Source: Heterotrichella gracilis
Taxonomy: Eukaryota; Sar; Xanthophyceae; Tribonematales; Xanthonemataceae
Assembly: GCA_032358255.1 (NCBI GenBank)
Contig: JAULBX010021520.1
Coordinates: 1 to 64,000, forward strand
DNA: 64,000 nt
Direction: 5' to 3'
The notes under the pieces: model-generated
Database searches by the model: none
Told to the model about the DNA's origin: nothing
What the model saw: only the letters and a program-made list of their open reading frames with translations
Made by a program: the position numbers and the translations under genes
Shown here: positions 26,001 to 37,269 of the stretch, in pieces
Numbering within the stretch: the stretch's first letter is position 1
How the letters are laid out: each line of letters starts with the position of its first letter

Positions 26001-29000
26001 CATTACCTCCAAGGAAAGTTGAGCCTGCTGCGCTCCCCCTACGCGGCTAGCTCTGGTTGACCGTGGGACATGCACCGTTTCGCATGCACGTGCACTGCTG
26101 GCCAATCCCCAAAACCCTAAACTGCTATTCTCAAACCCTAAAGTGCTATACCCTAATTCCTGCACTCAATGTCTCTGTCCACAGGTGACGACCCTCATGA
26201 CCGGCATCGACAAGATTGAGGCCAGCCCCCGGCCCAGTGCCGAGGAGGTGGAGGGGCTGAGGGGGGCGGTGGAGGCGCAAGGAGGGGAGGTCAAGGCGGC
26301 AAAGGCGGTGCGTGTGGTGGTGGTGGTGGTGGCGGTGGTGATAGTGATGGTGGTGGTGGTGGTGGTGGTGGGAGGGGGCATGCAGGGAGGGTGGAAGAGG
26401 GTAATGGTGGTTAATCCCATGCATATCATTGGTGCTCAACACGCGTATGTACACTGCTGCCTACTGCACCGCTTGTAGAAGTAAACATCATTGTTAGCCA
26501 TAGCCCTATTCAGGAGCGCATGTGCACCTCGTCAAGACCCTTAACCCAAGACGGCATACACATGCCAACAGTATAGCCAGGTGAGCTGTCAGCGTCACTG
26601 TTCAGAGGTACCCTGGCACGTTTGTGCGATTCTGTTGATATCGCATAGTCCAAGGTCGTCGCATCAAGGCCACAACAGTCCCCTAATTGCAGGCCGCAGC
26701 CGGCGAGCGGAAACCCTAAACGTTTTGCGTGACAAATCCCTAAATCCTAAAGTATGATGCTTAATTGCAGGCCGCTGCTGCCGACAAGGCTAACAAGGAG
26801 CTTGCTGCAGCCTCCAAGGCCCAGGTGGAGAAACTACTACGGCTGAAAAAGGAGCTGGAGGCGGCTGAGGAGCTGACCAGGTAACACATTTTTCTGGTCT
26901 CCTACTGCAGCCCTCATTGTGTTGCTGTTGCAGGCGGCTCTACCGGCGCCATGGCGTCATCGCTAATTCCAGTAGCTACCATGACTCATTTTGATGTAAT
27001 CATTGTTTTAATGTTTCAGAGCTCATTTTAAATATAATCAAGGCGGCATCGCCATTTCCTGTAGCTGCCAATTTTTTTATGTATATTATAAACATTCTAT
27101 TGCAGGTACCAAGGGGGCCTACCAAGGGGGGAGTCTGGGATGGTGGACTACTCCAAGGACTTTTTCGCCAAGCCCAGCTTCCTGACGGTGTCCGGGCAGC
27201 TGCAGGGGGAGTACTACGCCTGCAGCCTGTCCAACGTGTACACCTTTGGACCCACGTTCAGGTGAGGGGGGGAGGGCAGTGGGCAACGTGGCGTGCACTT
27301 CATTGTGGCATGGCGTGGGCGATGATGTGGTCAGGAAGAACCGTAAACTCCCATGCTAAACTTCTGTAGGGCCGAGGATTCTCACACTCAGGGAATACCC
27401 ATCGTGTGTGGGATGAGGGTTGAGCCTTGAATCGTTCCACATTATTGGTTGAGCAGGCCTAAATCAAAGTAATCAATGAAACACTGCCATTCTATGAAGT
27501 GGTTAAACCCAAACCCTAAACCCTGAATCCCTCCCTGTAGGGCGGAGGACTCGCACACCGCGCGCCACCTGGCAGAGTTCTGGATGATTGAGCCCGAGAT
27601 GGCCTTCTGCACCCTGGAGGATGACATGCAGTGCGCCGAGGACTACGTGCGATTCTGCTGCAAGCACGTGCTGGACAACTGCAGGTGGGGGTGGGGGGGT
27701 GGTGTGGAAGGGGGCAAAGCATTGCGCTTGTGGTGGTGGAGATGTGGGGGGGTGGGAGGAGGGATTGGGAAAGGGGGGAGGGTGGTCCTATGCAGGTTTC
27801 AGGGATGACGTGCAGTGCGCAGAGGGCTATGTGCCCACCCATCTGTGTGGCTGCCCCCCTCCCTACCCCACCTCATACAGACCCTGCCTCGACATATTCT
27901 GCATCCGCCTAATCCGCTTTCCTCAATCCCAGGGACGACCTGGATTTCCTGTCCAAGTTCTTCGACAAGGAGGCCATCTCCCGGCTGGAGCACGTGGCCG
28001 CCTCCCCTTTCAAGCGAATATCGTACACCGAGGCGGTGGAGCTGCTGGTGGATGCGGTGAAGAACAAGAAGAAGAAGTTTGAGTTCCCGGTGCGTAGCAT
28101 TTCTGGGGGAAATGTTATTAGAAAATAAGTAACCTAGGAGTAGGGTTTTGTACTTGTGTGTGATCCCTTTTTAGCGCATATTGCACGCCGTTGGCGGTGG
28201 AGCTGCTCATGGACGCGGTGAGGAACAAGAAGAAAGGGTTTGGGTTGCATTGGCAACTTTGGTGGTGCCTATTTTAGGCCGCCCATACGTAGATGGGGCA
28301 CAAGATACCTGATTTTAAATCCTAAACCCTAACCCTAAACCACGCAGGTGTCCTGGGGCGCCGACCTGCAGTCTGAGCATGAGCGCTACCTGACCGAGGA
28401 GATCTTCCGCCAGCCCACCATCGTGTATGTTTTTAAATCCTAAACCCTAACCCTAAACCACGCAGGTGTCCTGGGGCGCCGACCTGCAATCTGAGCATGA
28501 GCGGTACCTGACCGAGGAGATCTTCCGCCAGCCCACCATCGTGTACAACTACCCCAAGGAGATCAAGGCGTTCTACATGAAGCTCAACCCCGATGGCAAG
28601 ACCGTGGCAGCCATGGATGTGCTGGTGCCCAAGGTGGGGGAGCTCATTGGGGGGAGCCAGAGGGAGGACAACCTGCAGGTGAGGGGAACCCTAAACCCTA
28701 CGTAGGCTGGAGGTGAGGGCTTAGGGTGTGGCAGGATGCAACCCTTGTAGGTTTTTGTTGAGGACCCTGCACTTGTAGATAGTACCCAGAGGGTGCTGCT
28801 GCACCAACCCCTAGTAGGCGCCTTTTGGAACCTTGAACCTTTGATTTGTCCAAGGATAGCTGTGGCTGCTCCCATGGACATGTTTGAGCCCAAGGACAGG
28901 GAGTGGGATGGGGGGATATACCACCACACGCAATGCCAACACCCCCCTGCATGACCTTGAAATCCCGCTAGGGTATTTGAACATACTGCCGCATGCGCTG

Positions 29001-29261
29001 TTTCCCAACCGCCATCCACATTGGCCACGCCACCACCAACACCACCCCACCCACCACCCGCAGGTACTGGAGGAGCGCATCCTCGCCTCTGGCATGCCCC
29101 TTGAACCCTACTCGGGGTATCTGGACATCCGGCGCTACGGCAGCGTGCCCCACGCGGGCTTTGGCCTGGGCTTTGAGCGCCTCATCATGTTTGCCACGGG
29201 TCTGGACAACATCAGGGACGTAATACCCTTCCCGCGCTGGCCAGGGCATGCAGACTTCTAG
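23099..29261 (+). CDS. NARS1: Asparaginyl-tRNA synthetase, cytosolic plant type
   Basis: Twelve exons: 23099-23173, 23302-23403, 23637-23747, 24413-24529, 25124-25390, 26185-26307, 26771-26880, 27106-27261, 27541-27684, 27933-28089, 28466-28678 and 29064-29261. They give 590 aa. The N-terminal OB-fold (about 60-135) has [24 protein letters not shown] and binds the anticodon. Residues 225-302 are an Ala/Lys/Glu-rich, probably coiled-coil insertion between FQVTTL and DYSKDFF, as in plant cytosolic enzymes. The class II catalytic core follows: [34 protein letters not shown] (motifs 1-2), [32 protein letters not shown] and motif 3 [27 protein letters not shown]. The final [10 protein letters not shown] is typical of AsnRS rather than AspRS. 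The enzyme charges tRNA-Asn with asparagine. No transit peptide is evident. Introns contain many partial exon copies. Confidence 0.97.
23825..24011. repeat. Inverted duplication inside AsnRS intron 3
   Basis: The segment starting at 23825 (acccttgatgttgttgcagg) recurs in reverse complement ending at 24011, with about 70-nt imperfect arms that include gtgtactgctgcggg on each side. The loop is about 50 nt. Arm identity is clear but has numerous mismatches. It could form a long hairpin in the pre-mRNA. Confidence 0.75.
24283..24345 (+). repeat. Decayed copy of AsnRS exon 4 5' end
   Basis: It begins with AG|GTCATGGTTGACAAAGGG and continues through CTTGCCGCCGACGTGGGTG, matching the true exon start at 24413. 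It then runs into a TTTAGGG-like stretch (gtttagggtttgg). It lies just upstream of its parent. Confidence 0.85.
24722..24990 (+). repeat. Two upstream copies of AsnRS exon 5 5' end
   Basis: Copy b starts at 24916 after CCCCGCCAG, exactly as true exon 5 starts at 25124 (offset 208). It stays nearly identical for about 70 bases ([23 protein letters not shown]) before diverging. Copy a, 24722-24795, is older. The preceding intron sequence (ctcatttccccgccag) is duplicated too, so copy b has an intact acceptor. Confidence 0.88.
26312..26372. repeat. GTG/GGT trinucleotide tract at intron 6 start
   Basis: An imperfect (GTG)n tract begins within a few bases of the exon 6 donor at 26308. Similar GTG/CAC tracts lie next to donors in nicastrin and acetate kinase. 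Confidence 0.8.
28313..28545 (+). repeat. 115-bp tandem duplication at AsnRS exon 11 acceptor
   Basis: 28313-28427 and 28431-28545 match at 113 of 115 positions, offset 118. Each unit holds the same polypyrimidine and telomere-like tract (cctaaaccctaaccctaaa), the same CAG acceptor and the first 80 bases of exon 11. Only the second unit continues into the rest of the exon. If the first acceptor (28347) were used without removing the unit, the frame would meet a TAA within 'aaatcctaaaccc'. Confidence 0.95.
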
Positions 29262-30556
29262 GCGCGGGGGCCTCACCTGGGACACTGGGACTGTGTGTAG
29301 TGTCGAGCACTGGAAGGAAAACGATAACAGGGCTTTGGTTCCTGCCACTTGTCGCCATGCGGCAGTTGCCATCACCACTAATGCGCCAGTGCCTCGCCAG
29401 TGCCTCGCCATGTTGCCGCTGGTTTGGGCAACATCAGGGACGGCATACCCTTCCCACGCTGGCCGGGGCATGCAGACTTCTAGGCGCCGGGGGCGCAGTA
29501 AATTATATAAATGTTGTTAACACGAATTCGGCGCACATGGAGGGTTTGTGCGCTTTGGCCAGAAGCCTTTCTCGGAGCAACTCTTATTGCTGCAATTTGT
29601 GCAATGGTGCAGCAGCACTCATTCACTTTGTGCAATGGTGCATGCTGTATTTTAACTCTGCGCCTATAGGTGGACAGCTGAACGCTCCTTGGGCAATGCC
29701 ATGTACATCTGATGCCAGACGATGGGTCGCACCATGACAATGCATTACTGGTAGTTGTTGCAACAGTTCACTTTAAGCTATCCATAGCCATGGCCATCAA
29801 TCTATAGGTATACCATAGCTCTAGTATCCTAACAGCTTTGTGAGCTGAACTGGCAATGCCATGTCGTACCTAACGCATTAGGTTTTTTTGCCTTAAAAGC
29901 CAGGCTGGTACATTTCATCATGTGTACCAGTGCCCGCGGCACTCAGTCTGGTGCTTGTAACGTTGAACCCAAAGTGGAATGTCCGCTGCAAATGTATGGC
30001 TTGCGACTTGCAAGCCTTGGTCGGACCTGGCCTCACCAGCGTGCGCTTGACCAAAAGCATCAGCTGTGCAACCACAGCACTGCAACACACTGGAGCGCTT
30101 GCCCTGGGGGCCCCGTTTATGTGGGAGGGGCATTGCACTGACTATGCGGCAGTGTGTTCATGTGTATTATATCATTTCTACAGCCTGTGGCTTGGGAAGA
30201 CACTGCCCCACACGCCACGCTGGAAACAAGATGACTTGTTCCCACTGACAAAGCTACTAGTTCACAATATTGCCATATCAATACACTGCCAACAACGCGT
30301 TGCCTGCATTCTAGCTGATTTCCTGTTCAGCCTTGGCCGGCTCAGCCCGCACTGCTGCCCAAACTGATGCACATGGCTTTAGGTCCAACTTGCAAATTGC
30401 TAGGTTCTCCCTGAAAGCTACTGGTCCCCCCCCTGCTATTGCTGCACCACAACCGCTGCCTGGACTGCTGCCCAGGGGTGCACAAAACCGTTTCCAACCG
30501 CATGTCCCTTGCTGATTCTTCACCGTTTATACTGCTGCCACAGGGTTTCAGCTGCT
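29262..30556. other. Spacer between convergent AsnRS and CHCH genes
   Basis: Apart from the AsnRS terminal-exon copy at 29400-29482 and a short direct repeat (tttgtgcaatggtgca, near 29597 and 29629), I see no gene, RNA or mobile element. The 3' UTRs of both convergent genes should lie here. Confidence 0.5.
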
Positions 30557-31636
30557 TTACATGGTAGCTGGCAGGTTCAGCCTGCAGGTCTGCATCATCT
30601 CAAAGTACTGCTGGCAGGCGTCCATGCTGCCGTGGTTGTAGGACATGCAGTCGCTGAACATCTTGGCCTGGCTGGAGCAGGGCAGGTCCTCCTTCACCAA
30701 CGTCTCGGCTGCCTGCTGGGCTGCCGCTGGCTCGGGGCGGCCACCACTGGAGAACACCGAGTCGATGGCCCTGTGGGCAAGGGCGCTACCGGTCCCCAGA
30801 GCCATACCTGCACAACAAGGTTGACAGGGGTTTCAGACGGTTTACTCCAGGGCCAAGACACGCTCTGCCACGAGTGTGCTGGTGGATGCAAGCGGCGCTT
30901 ATCCCAGCGGGCAAATATCTGTCAGCAAAGTGTTCCTGTTGCCGGTGTAGTCCTACAAGGGTTTGCAAGAGAGTGCAGACAGGTTGTGATATGGGCTGGT
31001 GGGGGAATTCTTTGAAAGTAACAGGCCCTCTTTCACCCTAGCCAACTATGGGCTGTACATCTCATCGCATACCTTGTGCAACCATCCCTCCCAGGCCTGA
31101 GAGCATACCACCACCGGGCGCATGTTGGGCTGGAGGAGGAGCTGCAGAGGGCGAAACAACCGGGTCAGCTGTGCACGGAACAGTGGGTGGAAACAGTGGA
31201 TGTACAACACAGTGGGTGCACAGCACAGCCGTGGAAACGCAGGTGGAAACAGCGGGTAAGCAATCTACAGAAGAGGATGAGCCGCACAACCTCAGCCATA
31301 CGAAACCGGTCTACTGAGAACGCCACCCAGCTGGTTATACGGGAACCAACAAGGGAGTGAATAAACCATATTAATGCAAGCCTTGAGTGGCGGGCATCGG
31401 GCTCCTTGGGTGGTGCTAGTTTTGCTATATGCGATTTTGGCTCGCACCTTGGGGCCGTGCAGCTGGTGGTGGTGGGGAGCGTGAAGCGGTTGAGTGCTGT
31501 CTTTGAGTAGGCCTGCTTGAGGAGCGGCCTGCGTTACGGAGAACAAGGTTGGTTGCTGCTGCACCCAGGGCACAAATACAACAACCTGGAATGTTCTATT
31601 GCGCCCAAACCTACCTGACGAGCGGCCCCGAGCCAT
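30557..31636 (-). CDS. CHCHD2/CHCHD10-like twin CX9C mitochondrial protein
   Basis: Four exons on the minus strand, 31636-31615, 31528-31448, 31141-31073 and 30807-30557, give 140 aa with the frame kept. The N-terminus is short, basic and Ser/Arg-rich (MARGRSSGRSSSRP), followed by a Pro/Ala linker. Next is a Gly/Met-rich hydrophobic segment (MLSGLGGMVAQGMALGTGSALAHRAID). The C-terminus is a CHCH domain with C101-x9-C111 and C122-x9-C132. This architecture is that of CHCHD2/CHCHD10 and yeast Mix17 (Mic17). Such proteins are imported through the Mia40 disulfide relay into the intermembrane space, where they affect respiratory chain and cristae function. The protein is close to the family's usual length. 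Its start lies 605 bp from the divergent serpin gene. Confidence 0.87.
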
Positions 31637-32241
31637 GGTGCTGTTGCTTGGGAGAAGGGAGGCGATGAGAGAGGAGAGGAGGGCTGCAGACGCGAGGGTG
31701 GACGCGGATGCCGAGTGGGGGTTTTGGAGCAAGGAAGCATCGTTGGAGGTGCTTTCTATGGCTCTTTTGCCAGGAGCTGTCAGGGGGCAATTATAGGTGA
31801 GCTGGGCAAGTTCCAGCAAACATTTGGCGCCAAATTCCTTGCCCAGTTGGCTTTATCTTTGTGAAAGCCTCGAGGCCTGGCTCTATCTGCGTAGATGAAC
31901 AGAGCAACCAACGTACTTTGCTGCTGAACGACGAATCTCTCGCAACATGCCAGCTGCAGTCGGTACAAATTTCCCCAGCAGGCACTCTGAACCATCACGG
32001 AATCTCCGGGATGCCAATGCCCACGCTTCAGTCCTACATCCTTACCGCACCACATGAACGCAGCTAGCGAGTTCTGAATGACGTTTTGTATTCACCGTGT
32101 TTCCCGGCGCATTGGCCTTCTGTCTACCTGTGGGGCCTCCCCCTTGGGAGGCCTCACCTGCACACTCGCCTGTACCAACATACCTAGGCTTCCAGCACCA
32201 AACAGCCTCATACTCGTGCCTGCGACAGCAAACACCACACC
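31637..32241. promoter_or_regulatory. Shared upstream region of CHCH and serpin genes
   Basis: A 605-bp gap between divergent starts (31636 minus, 32242 plus) with no exon recognised. It must carry both 5' UTRs and promoters. No specific element could be assigned. Confidence 0.5.
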
Positions 32242-35200
32242 ATGAAGTCTTTCCGGCCCCTTTCAGCCATCCACTCCACCGCCCTTGCGCTCTGCCTGGT
32301 GGCATTGTCCGTGACTTGTCAGCCAATACCCACCACCACCACCAACGCCACCGGTGCACTCAACAGCCAAAGCCTCCCCGCTGCCCGCCGCCTGCTCTCA
32401 CTCCCCGCCCCCGTCCCCCCCGCCACCGTCACCTTCGGCGTGACCCTCCTGCAAACCCTACGGGGAGGAAATGCAGCAGTGCAGGCAAGGCCATCACAAG
32501 AAAAACCATTTCCATTATTGGTTCACAGTCATGTTTTACCGGACTGTGGCTTGGTACAGGAACATGAGGAGGCACAACCAGTGCCAGGACAGGGTTTAGG
32601 GTTTAGGGTTTGGGGCAGGAGTGGGCACACCTGACCTGGCGGTAGTGCGGGATTGAGAGCGACACCCCCCGGCGCAGGCGTTCATCTCCCCCCTGAGCAT
32701 AAGCGAAGCCCTAGCCTTGCTTCTTAACGGGGCATTACCCACCAGCACCAGCGCTGCCCAGCTGGCTGCTCTGGTGTACCACCAAGGGCCAGCCATCAAG
32801 GCGCGGGGGATGGTCAACACGCAATACAGCCTGCTCCACCAGGTGCGGAAACCCTAAACCCTAGCCCCCTAGCGTGAGAAACCCTTGCCACATTTGCACA
32901 CGCCTAGCCTGGGCTGTGCAGTGTTAGTCTGTTGCATGCAATCCAGCACCAGCGTGGCTTCGCTGGCGGCGTTCATGTACCACCAAGGGGGCCTGCAATC
33001 AAGGCGGTTATCACCACGCAATACAACGCGCTCCAGCAGGTGAAGAAACCCCAAACCCTAGTCAAGGGATGCGCCCTGTAGGGTTAATGGGGCACCCTTC
33101 CAACGCGGCGGCATACTCCTAGTCACATTTCTCTTCACAGAAAAGAATTCAGTAAAAGAAATAATAACAATTCTTTGTTTGATTTTATCCCCGCAGCCGC
33201 AGCCAGCTGGTGAGAACCAACGTGGCAAACTTCATATGGGGTACCCCTGAATCCTTTTAATTTGGTTTTCCTTACATTTTTTTCTATCCATACCCTTTGT
33301 TCGCCGCAGGCGCTGCGCTCCCCCGCAGCCACGGCCAATGGCGCGGTGCGCATCAATCTCGCAAACTCCATATGGGTCAAGGCCCCCTCCAAATTCAGCC
33401 CAGCGTATGCACAGCGGGTGAAGACCAGCTTGGGAGCCGCCAGCTTCCCTCTGGTGACCGCTGCTGGGGTGAATGCCTGGGTGGCAAAGAACACCATGGG
33501 GAAGATAACGGCGGTGGTGAATGACGCGCAAGTGCGCGGCACCACTGCCATACTGGTAGGTGGTGGTGGTGGGTGGGGTGGTTGCGTAGTGTGCATTGGG
33601 GTGGGGGGGGTGTGGAGGTACAAGACCAGCTTGGGAGCTGCCAGCTCTCCGGCTGCTATCTGCGATGCATGCATGGGTGGCAAGAGACAAGGAGGGAGGT
33701 ATTGAAGGTGCGTCCGTCATGGTGGTGAGTGATGCGGCACTGCTACGGCCATCCTGATGGGTAGTGGTGGGTAGAGGCGGAAAGGTGTGTAATGCACGAG
33801 GGGAGAGAAAGCACATTACACAGTGGGTGGGTGGGTGGTGCTGGCATGAGATGCGCAGTGACGCCGGGCAGGTAGGGGTGCCACGTGCACGCATCGCAAT
33901 TGATTAATGCTCAATGTAGGTCCTTCTGCCTGTCCGACCCTCCGACCCCAAAACCCCACCTGCCAACCCCCATCTGCATCTTTACACCCCCAACCACCAC
34001 CCGCAGGTGAATGCGCTGTATTTCAAGGCCGCCTGGTACACAAGGGTCATGTGGACCAACGGGAAGAAGGGGGTGGATGTCACATTTGACCCCCAGGACA
34101 CCCAGATTGCAGATTTCCACTCGGGGCCTAAAGCCGTGCGCAAGGTACGTAATAATGCAATTTACTGGTAGAACAGTACCTTTAGAAATACGTCCTTATA
34201 CATTTCCAATATAGTGAATATGGCATTTTATGGTTTTAATTTTGTGCAAGTCCGTAGCATGACTTCCCAGCAACCCCAGCTGAGCTACGCAGTAAGGACT
34301 TGTTTTTAACCTCCTAAATATTCTTCGTTTTTTTAATGAGGATGACGATCTCCCAGCACCTCCTGGCTCAGTTACAAAGTCTCAGGGGGACTTTAAATTC
34401 ATGTATTTTATTATATTACTTATTCTTCATTTACTTTTTGTGCGCAGGTGAGGATGATGACCTCCCAGCAACCCTGGCTGAGCTACGCAGTTTCTGGTGA
34501 TGGCAAGTGCACCGCTGTGCGCCTTCCCTACGCAGGCCAGCAGTTTGTGGGCCTGTTTGCCCTCCCCACACCGGCCAAGGGGGGCACGCTCAATGACTGC
34601 ATGCGATTCCTGGCCCAGCTGTCCACCGCAGGTAGGGGGCATGCCATCAGAATTATTTTTGGTGTTTTAAATAATATCAACAGGTATTTCTTTTCATCAG
34701 CGCTTGGTGGCCAGCTTGCCCTCCCCGTTGCGCCCAAGGGGGCAATCACCACTATTGCGTGCAATTCCTGTCCTAGCAAACACCGCAGGCATGTGTGGAC
34801 TGTTGGTCAATTGTAATGAAATGGTTAGGCCATATCCCGTCGAACAGCCTCAGACCCAGGGAGCACCCCGTTTTCTTCTACTAATCAATCAACATTGCAA
34901 TGGCGAGCGTGAGGTTTATCAGCGGCGCAATTGTTCATCGTTTGGTTTTCTAGTTGCCTTCGTCTCAATATTTATCGCAGCTGCGGCTGCGAGCGGAAGG
35001 TCCACAAGTGGCGTTAGTTTCTAATGTGATTTTATTATTTAACCTAAATAATATTGGTGTGATATTAAGTATGTATACATGGCCATGAACTTCCTATTTT
35101 TGCATGATGTGCACATAATCATGAATAACCCATTTTTGCAGCGGCGGCGGCAAGCAGGAGTGCTGCGGTCAAGTCGCCCTGGCAGAAGAAGACCATACGG

Positions 35201-35752
35201 GTGGGGTGCGGGTCCCAGCCTGGCCTGGTGGTGATGCTGCCCAGGTTCAAGCTTGAAGGGTCGGTGGATCTGAGTGCCGCGCTCAAGCTCATGGGGCTCC
35301 GAGCACCCTTTACAAATGCGGGGGATTTCAAGGTAATTTTAGCCAATTTGCAGCGACTGGGTTGTTTGGGGTCCCCCACTCATCAGGGTTTAGTACTAGG
35401 GCTTTGATTGCGGTCACTAGCCTGGGCTGGTGGTGATGCTGCAAGGTGCACTTGCAGCTTTGGAGTCATTAACCATAAACCCTTACTGCTATTTTGTGTG
35501 TTGTGCGTGCAGGACACGGGGATCCCCAGCCTGCGGGTATCCAGCGTGCTCCACAAGGTGTACGTGGAGGTTAATGAGCAGGGGACGGAGGCGGCCGCCG
35601 TGACAGCCGTGGTGACAGTCACGGGCTGTTTTGGGGATGAGGCACCCGATGAGGATCCCCTGGTGGTGAATTTCGACCGCCCCTTTGTGTTTAGTGTGAG
35701 CCATGAGCCAACAGGGAATTCGCTGTTCCTTGGAGCGATCGTGAGGCCATAG
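32242..35752 (+). CDS. Secreted serpin, inhibitory-type hinge
   Basis: Seven exons, 32242-32484, 32678-32842, 33310-33555, 34007-34144, 34448-34631, 35142-35332 and 35513-35752, give 468 aa, longer than the usual 370-400. The start has a signal peptide (LALCLVALSVTCQ) and a Thr/Pro/Leu-rich N-terminal extension. Serpin landmarks follow: AFISPLSISEALALLLNGA, ANSIWVKAPSKFSPAYAQRVKTSLGAA, VNALYFKAAW, LPYAGQQFVGLFALP, VVMLPRFKLE, GIPSLRVSSVLHKVYVEV and the C-terminal FDRPFVFSVSHEPTGNSLFLGAIVRP. The reactive-centre hinge NEQGTEAAAVTAVV (about 410-423) has the small residues needed for strand insertion, so it is probably a true serine/cysteine protease inhibitor. The target cannot be read. Exon 1 ends at CAG|gcaagg, so intron 1 appears to be GC-AG. 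An AATAAA lies at 35761-35766, just past the stop. Introns contain partial exon copies. Confidence 0.93.
32945..34790 (+). repeat. Serpin pseudo-exon copies in introns
   Basis: Copies seen: exon 2 3' half at 32945-33041 with GCAG|GTGA donor; exon 3 5' end near 33195-33245; exon 3 3' half at 33619-33760 (TACAAGACCAGCTTGGGAGC); exon 5 5' end at 34262-34306 and 34337-34385; exon 5 3' part at 34700-34790. The copies are interrupted by indels. Start copies lie upstream and end copies downstream of the parents. Confidence 0.8.
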
Positions 35753-36290
35753 AGCTTGTCAATAAAAGTGGTGTATTACAGTTTTTGCAGCCGGATGACA
35801 TGCGTGACCCTTATTTATTAATGCTGGACTAGAATTTAATTGCGAGTAGAAGGTGTGGCCATAGCTGACAGGGAACTTTGACTGGTCGCTTGTGTTCAGT
35901 GTGAGCCTTGAGCCAACAGGCAACTCACTGGTCCTTGGAGCGATTGTGAGGCCATAACGCGTGGCAACCAATATGGTGTCTTACAGTTTTTGCGATGTGC
36001 GTGATCCCTATTCATCACCGTAATGCTCGACTGGAATCGCGTTGCAGGTAGAAGGCGTGGCCATAGCTGGTGGTGAAATTTGACCAATAGTCAAATTTCA
36101 CCGTAGTCGAATGTGTTTAGTGTGAGCCATGAGTCAACTGGCAACTCGTTGTTCCTTCCTGTGGAGCAATTGTGAGGCCAGTGTGTGTTGCAACTCGAGT
36201 GGTGTCTTACAGTTTTTGCAGGCTGAGCCAGATGACGTGCGTGACCCTTATTTATTAACGCTCGGCCGTGGTAAGAGTTGTCACAAGCTA
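35672..36290 (+). repeat. Three tandem copies of serpin terminal exon end
   Basis: The last coding segment (gtgtttagtgtgagccatga...) plus about 120 bp of 3' flank recurs at about 35876-36065 and 36106-36290. The copies keep the motif encoding SVSxEPTGNSL and the following 'gtgtcttacagtttttgc', with increasing changes. A 13-nt-arm hairpin (ggtgaaatttgac/gtcaaatttcacc) sits between copies 2 and 3 at 36072-36102. Confidence 0.88.
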
Positions 36291-37269
36291 AGTTAGCTTG
36301 TGAGAATTGATACTAGCGTAGTACAGTATTGAAACAATTGTGCACATGAGGGCTAGGGCATGTCAGCCATTAATCATTATGGCAATTTGTCAGAACCCAG
36401 TACTCCTCGGAGGAGTCAATGAATGATCACTAGTCTCTAAGAGTAACAGAAAATGGTTTACCCCAGGGGCATGCTGGCAACGACCATGAGCGCCATGACT
36501 ATTTACAAATAGCCATTACCTGCAGCTGCAAAACATACGTTGAATTCCTTCCCGAGGGTGTTGCATCTGACGATGAAGGGGGATTCAATGAGCATGACGA
36601 GCAGGACATACTCGGGCGCCCGCGCCAATCCGACCCCGCGAGCTCGCAATTTTTCTGGGAGCTCGCGCTCGCCATGTGAACTGCAAACAGTCACCTCAAG
36701 TGCGCACACAAACACTCCATGGTTGAGCCTCGGAGGCTCTAGGCGACCTGTCTGTATGTACAGTTCGCATAGTCTGCCAGTTGCTCCAAGTAGTGAGCCT
36801 GGGCTTTTGACAGTGCTGGTCACAACTGCGACTCTCAGACCAACCCTTGGGCAAGCCTTGGCCGAGCCCTGCAAGTTGCAAGTCAGTTGCGCCAACCGCC
36901 GCGGGTTCTTGGGCCCTTGGAATCCGATAAAGTGCACAGCTACTGTTTTGGGGTCAGCTCGAGCTCGGCTGAGTCAGTGTGGCCCACAGGCTGGTTCACT
37001 GTTGACCGTCCTTGTAGACGTCTGCCGTGCTGGTAGGCTACCAGCACGAGTATTACAACTTTCGAGCTTTAGAGGACCTTGGCCAACTTGACCACATGTA
37101 GAGCCGGTCAGGCTGAGGCTCACTGTGCATAGTCCGAACTCTGAGCACTCCGTTCATCACAAGGGCCAGCCAGTGACTGCAAGTGCAAGTTAGCATCCTC
37201 AACTTGAAGAAGGGTTTGCAACCAAGGCCAAACTGAAGTGGCAGCCTCATTGGAACCCCCAGAGGCACC
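36291..37269. other. Spacer between serpin and glycosyltransferase-like genes
   Basis: No gene is recognisable. The longest open frame (36540-37091) has no family similarity I can name, and its start lacks support. The stretch should hold the promoter of the gene starting at 37270. Confidence 0.45.

Larger units (their letters stand above)
25584..29482 (+). repeat. Other AsnRS pseudo-exon copies
   Basis: Copies seen: exon 5 3' part at 25584-25715 (ctggcctacgccatgcac..., heavily mutated); exon 9 start at 27370-27397 with acceptor; exon 10 3' part at 28192-28245 ([15 protein letters not shown]); and the end of exon 12 including its stop codon at 29400-29482, beyond the real stop. All neighbour the parent exon. 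Confidence 0.78.

Noticed and set aside
28348-28427. First AsnRS exon 11 unit as an additional coding exon
   Set aside because: Including it would duplicate a catalytic segment; it meets a stop in the following CCCTAAA tract, and no donor keeps the frame.
36540-37091. 183-aa plus-strand frame upstream of the glycosyltransferase-like gene
   Set aside because: No recognisable domain, no conserved start context and a plausible overlap with a promoter region.
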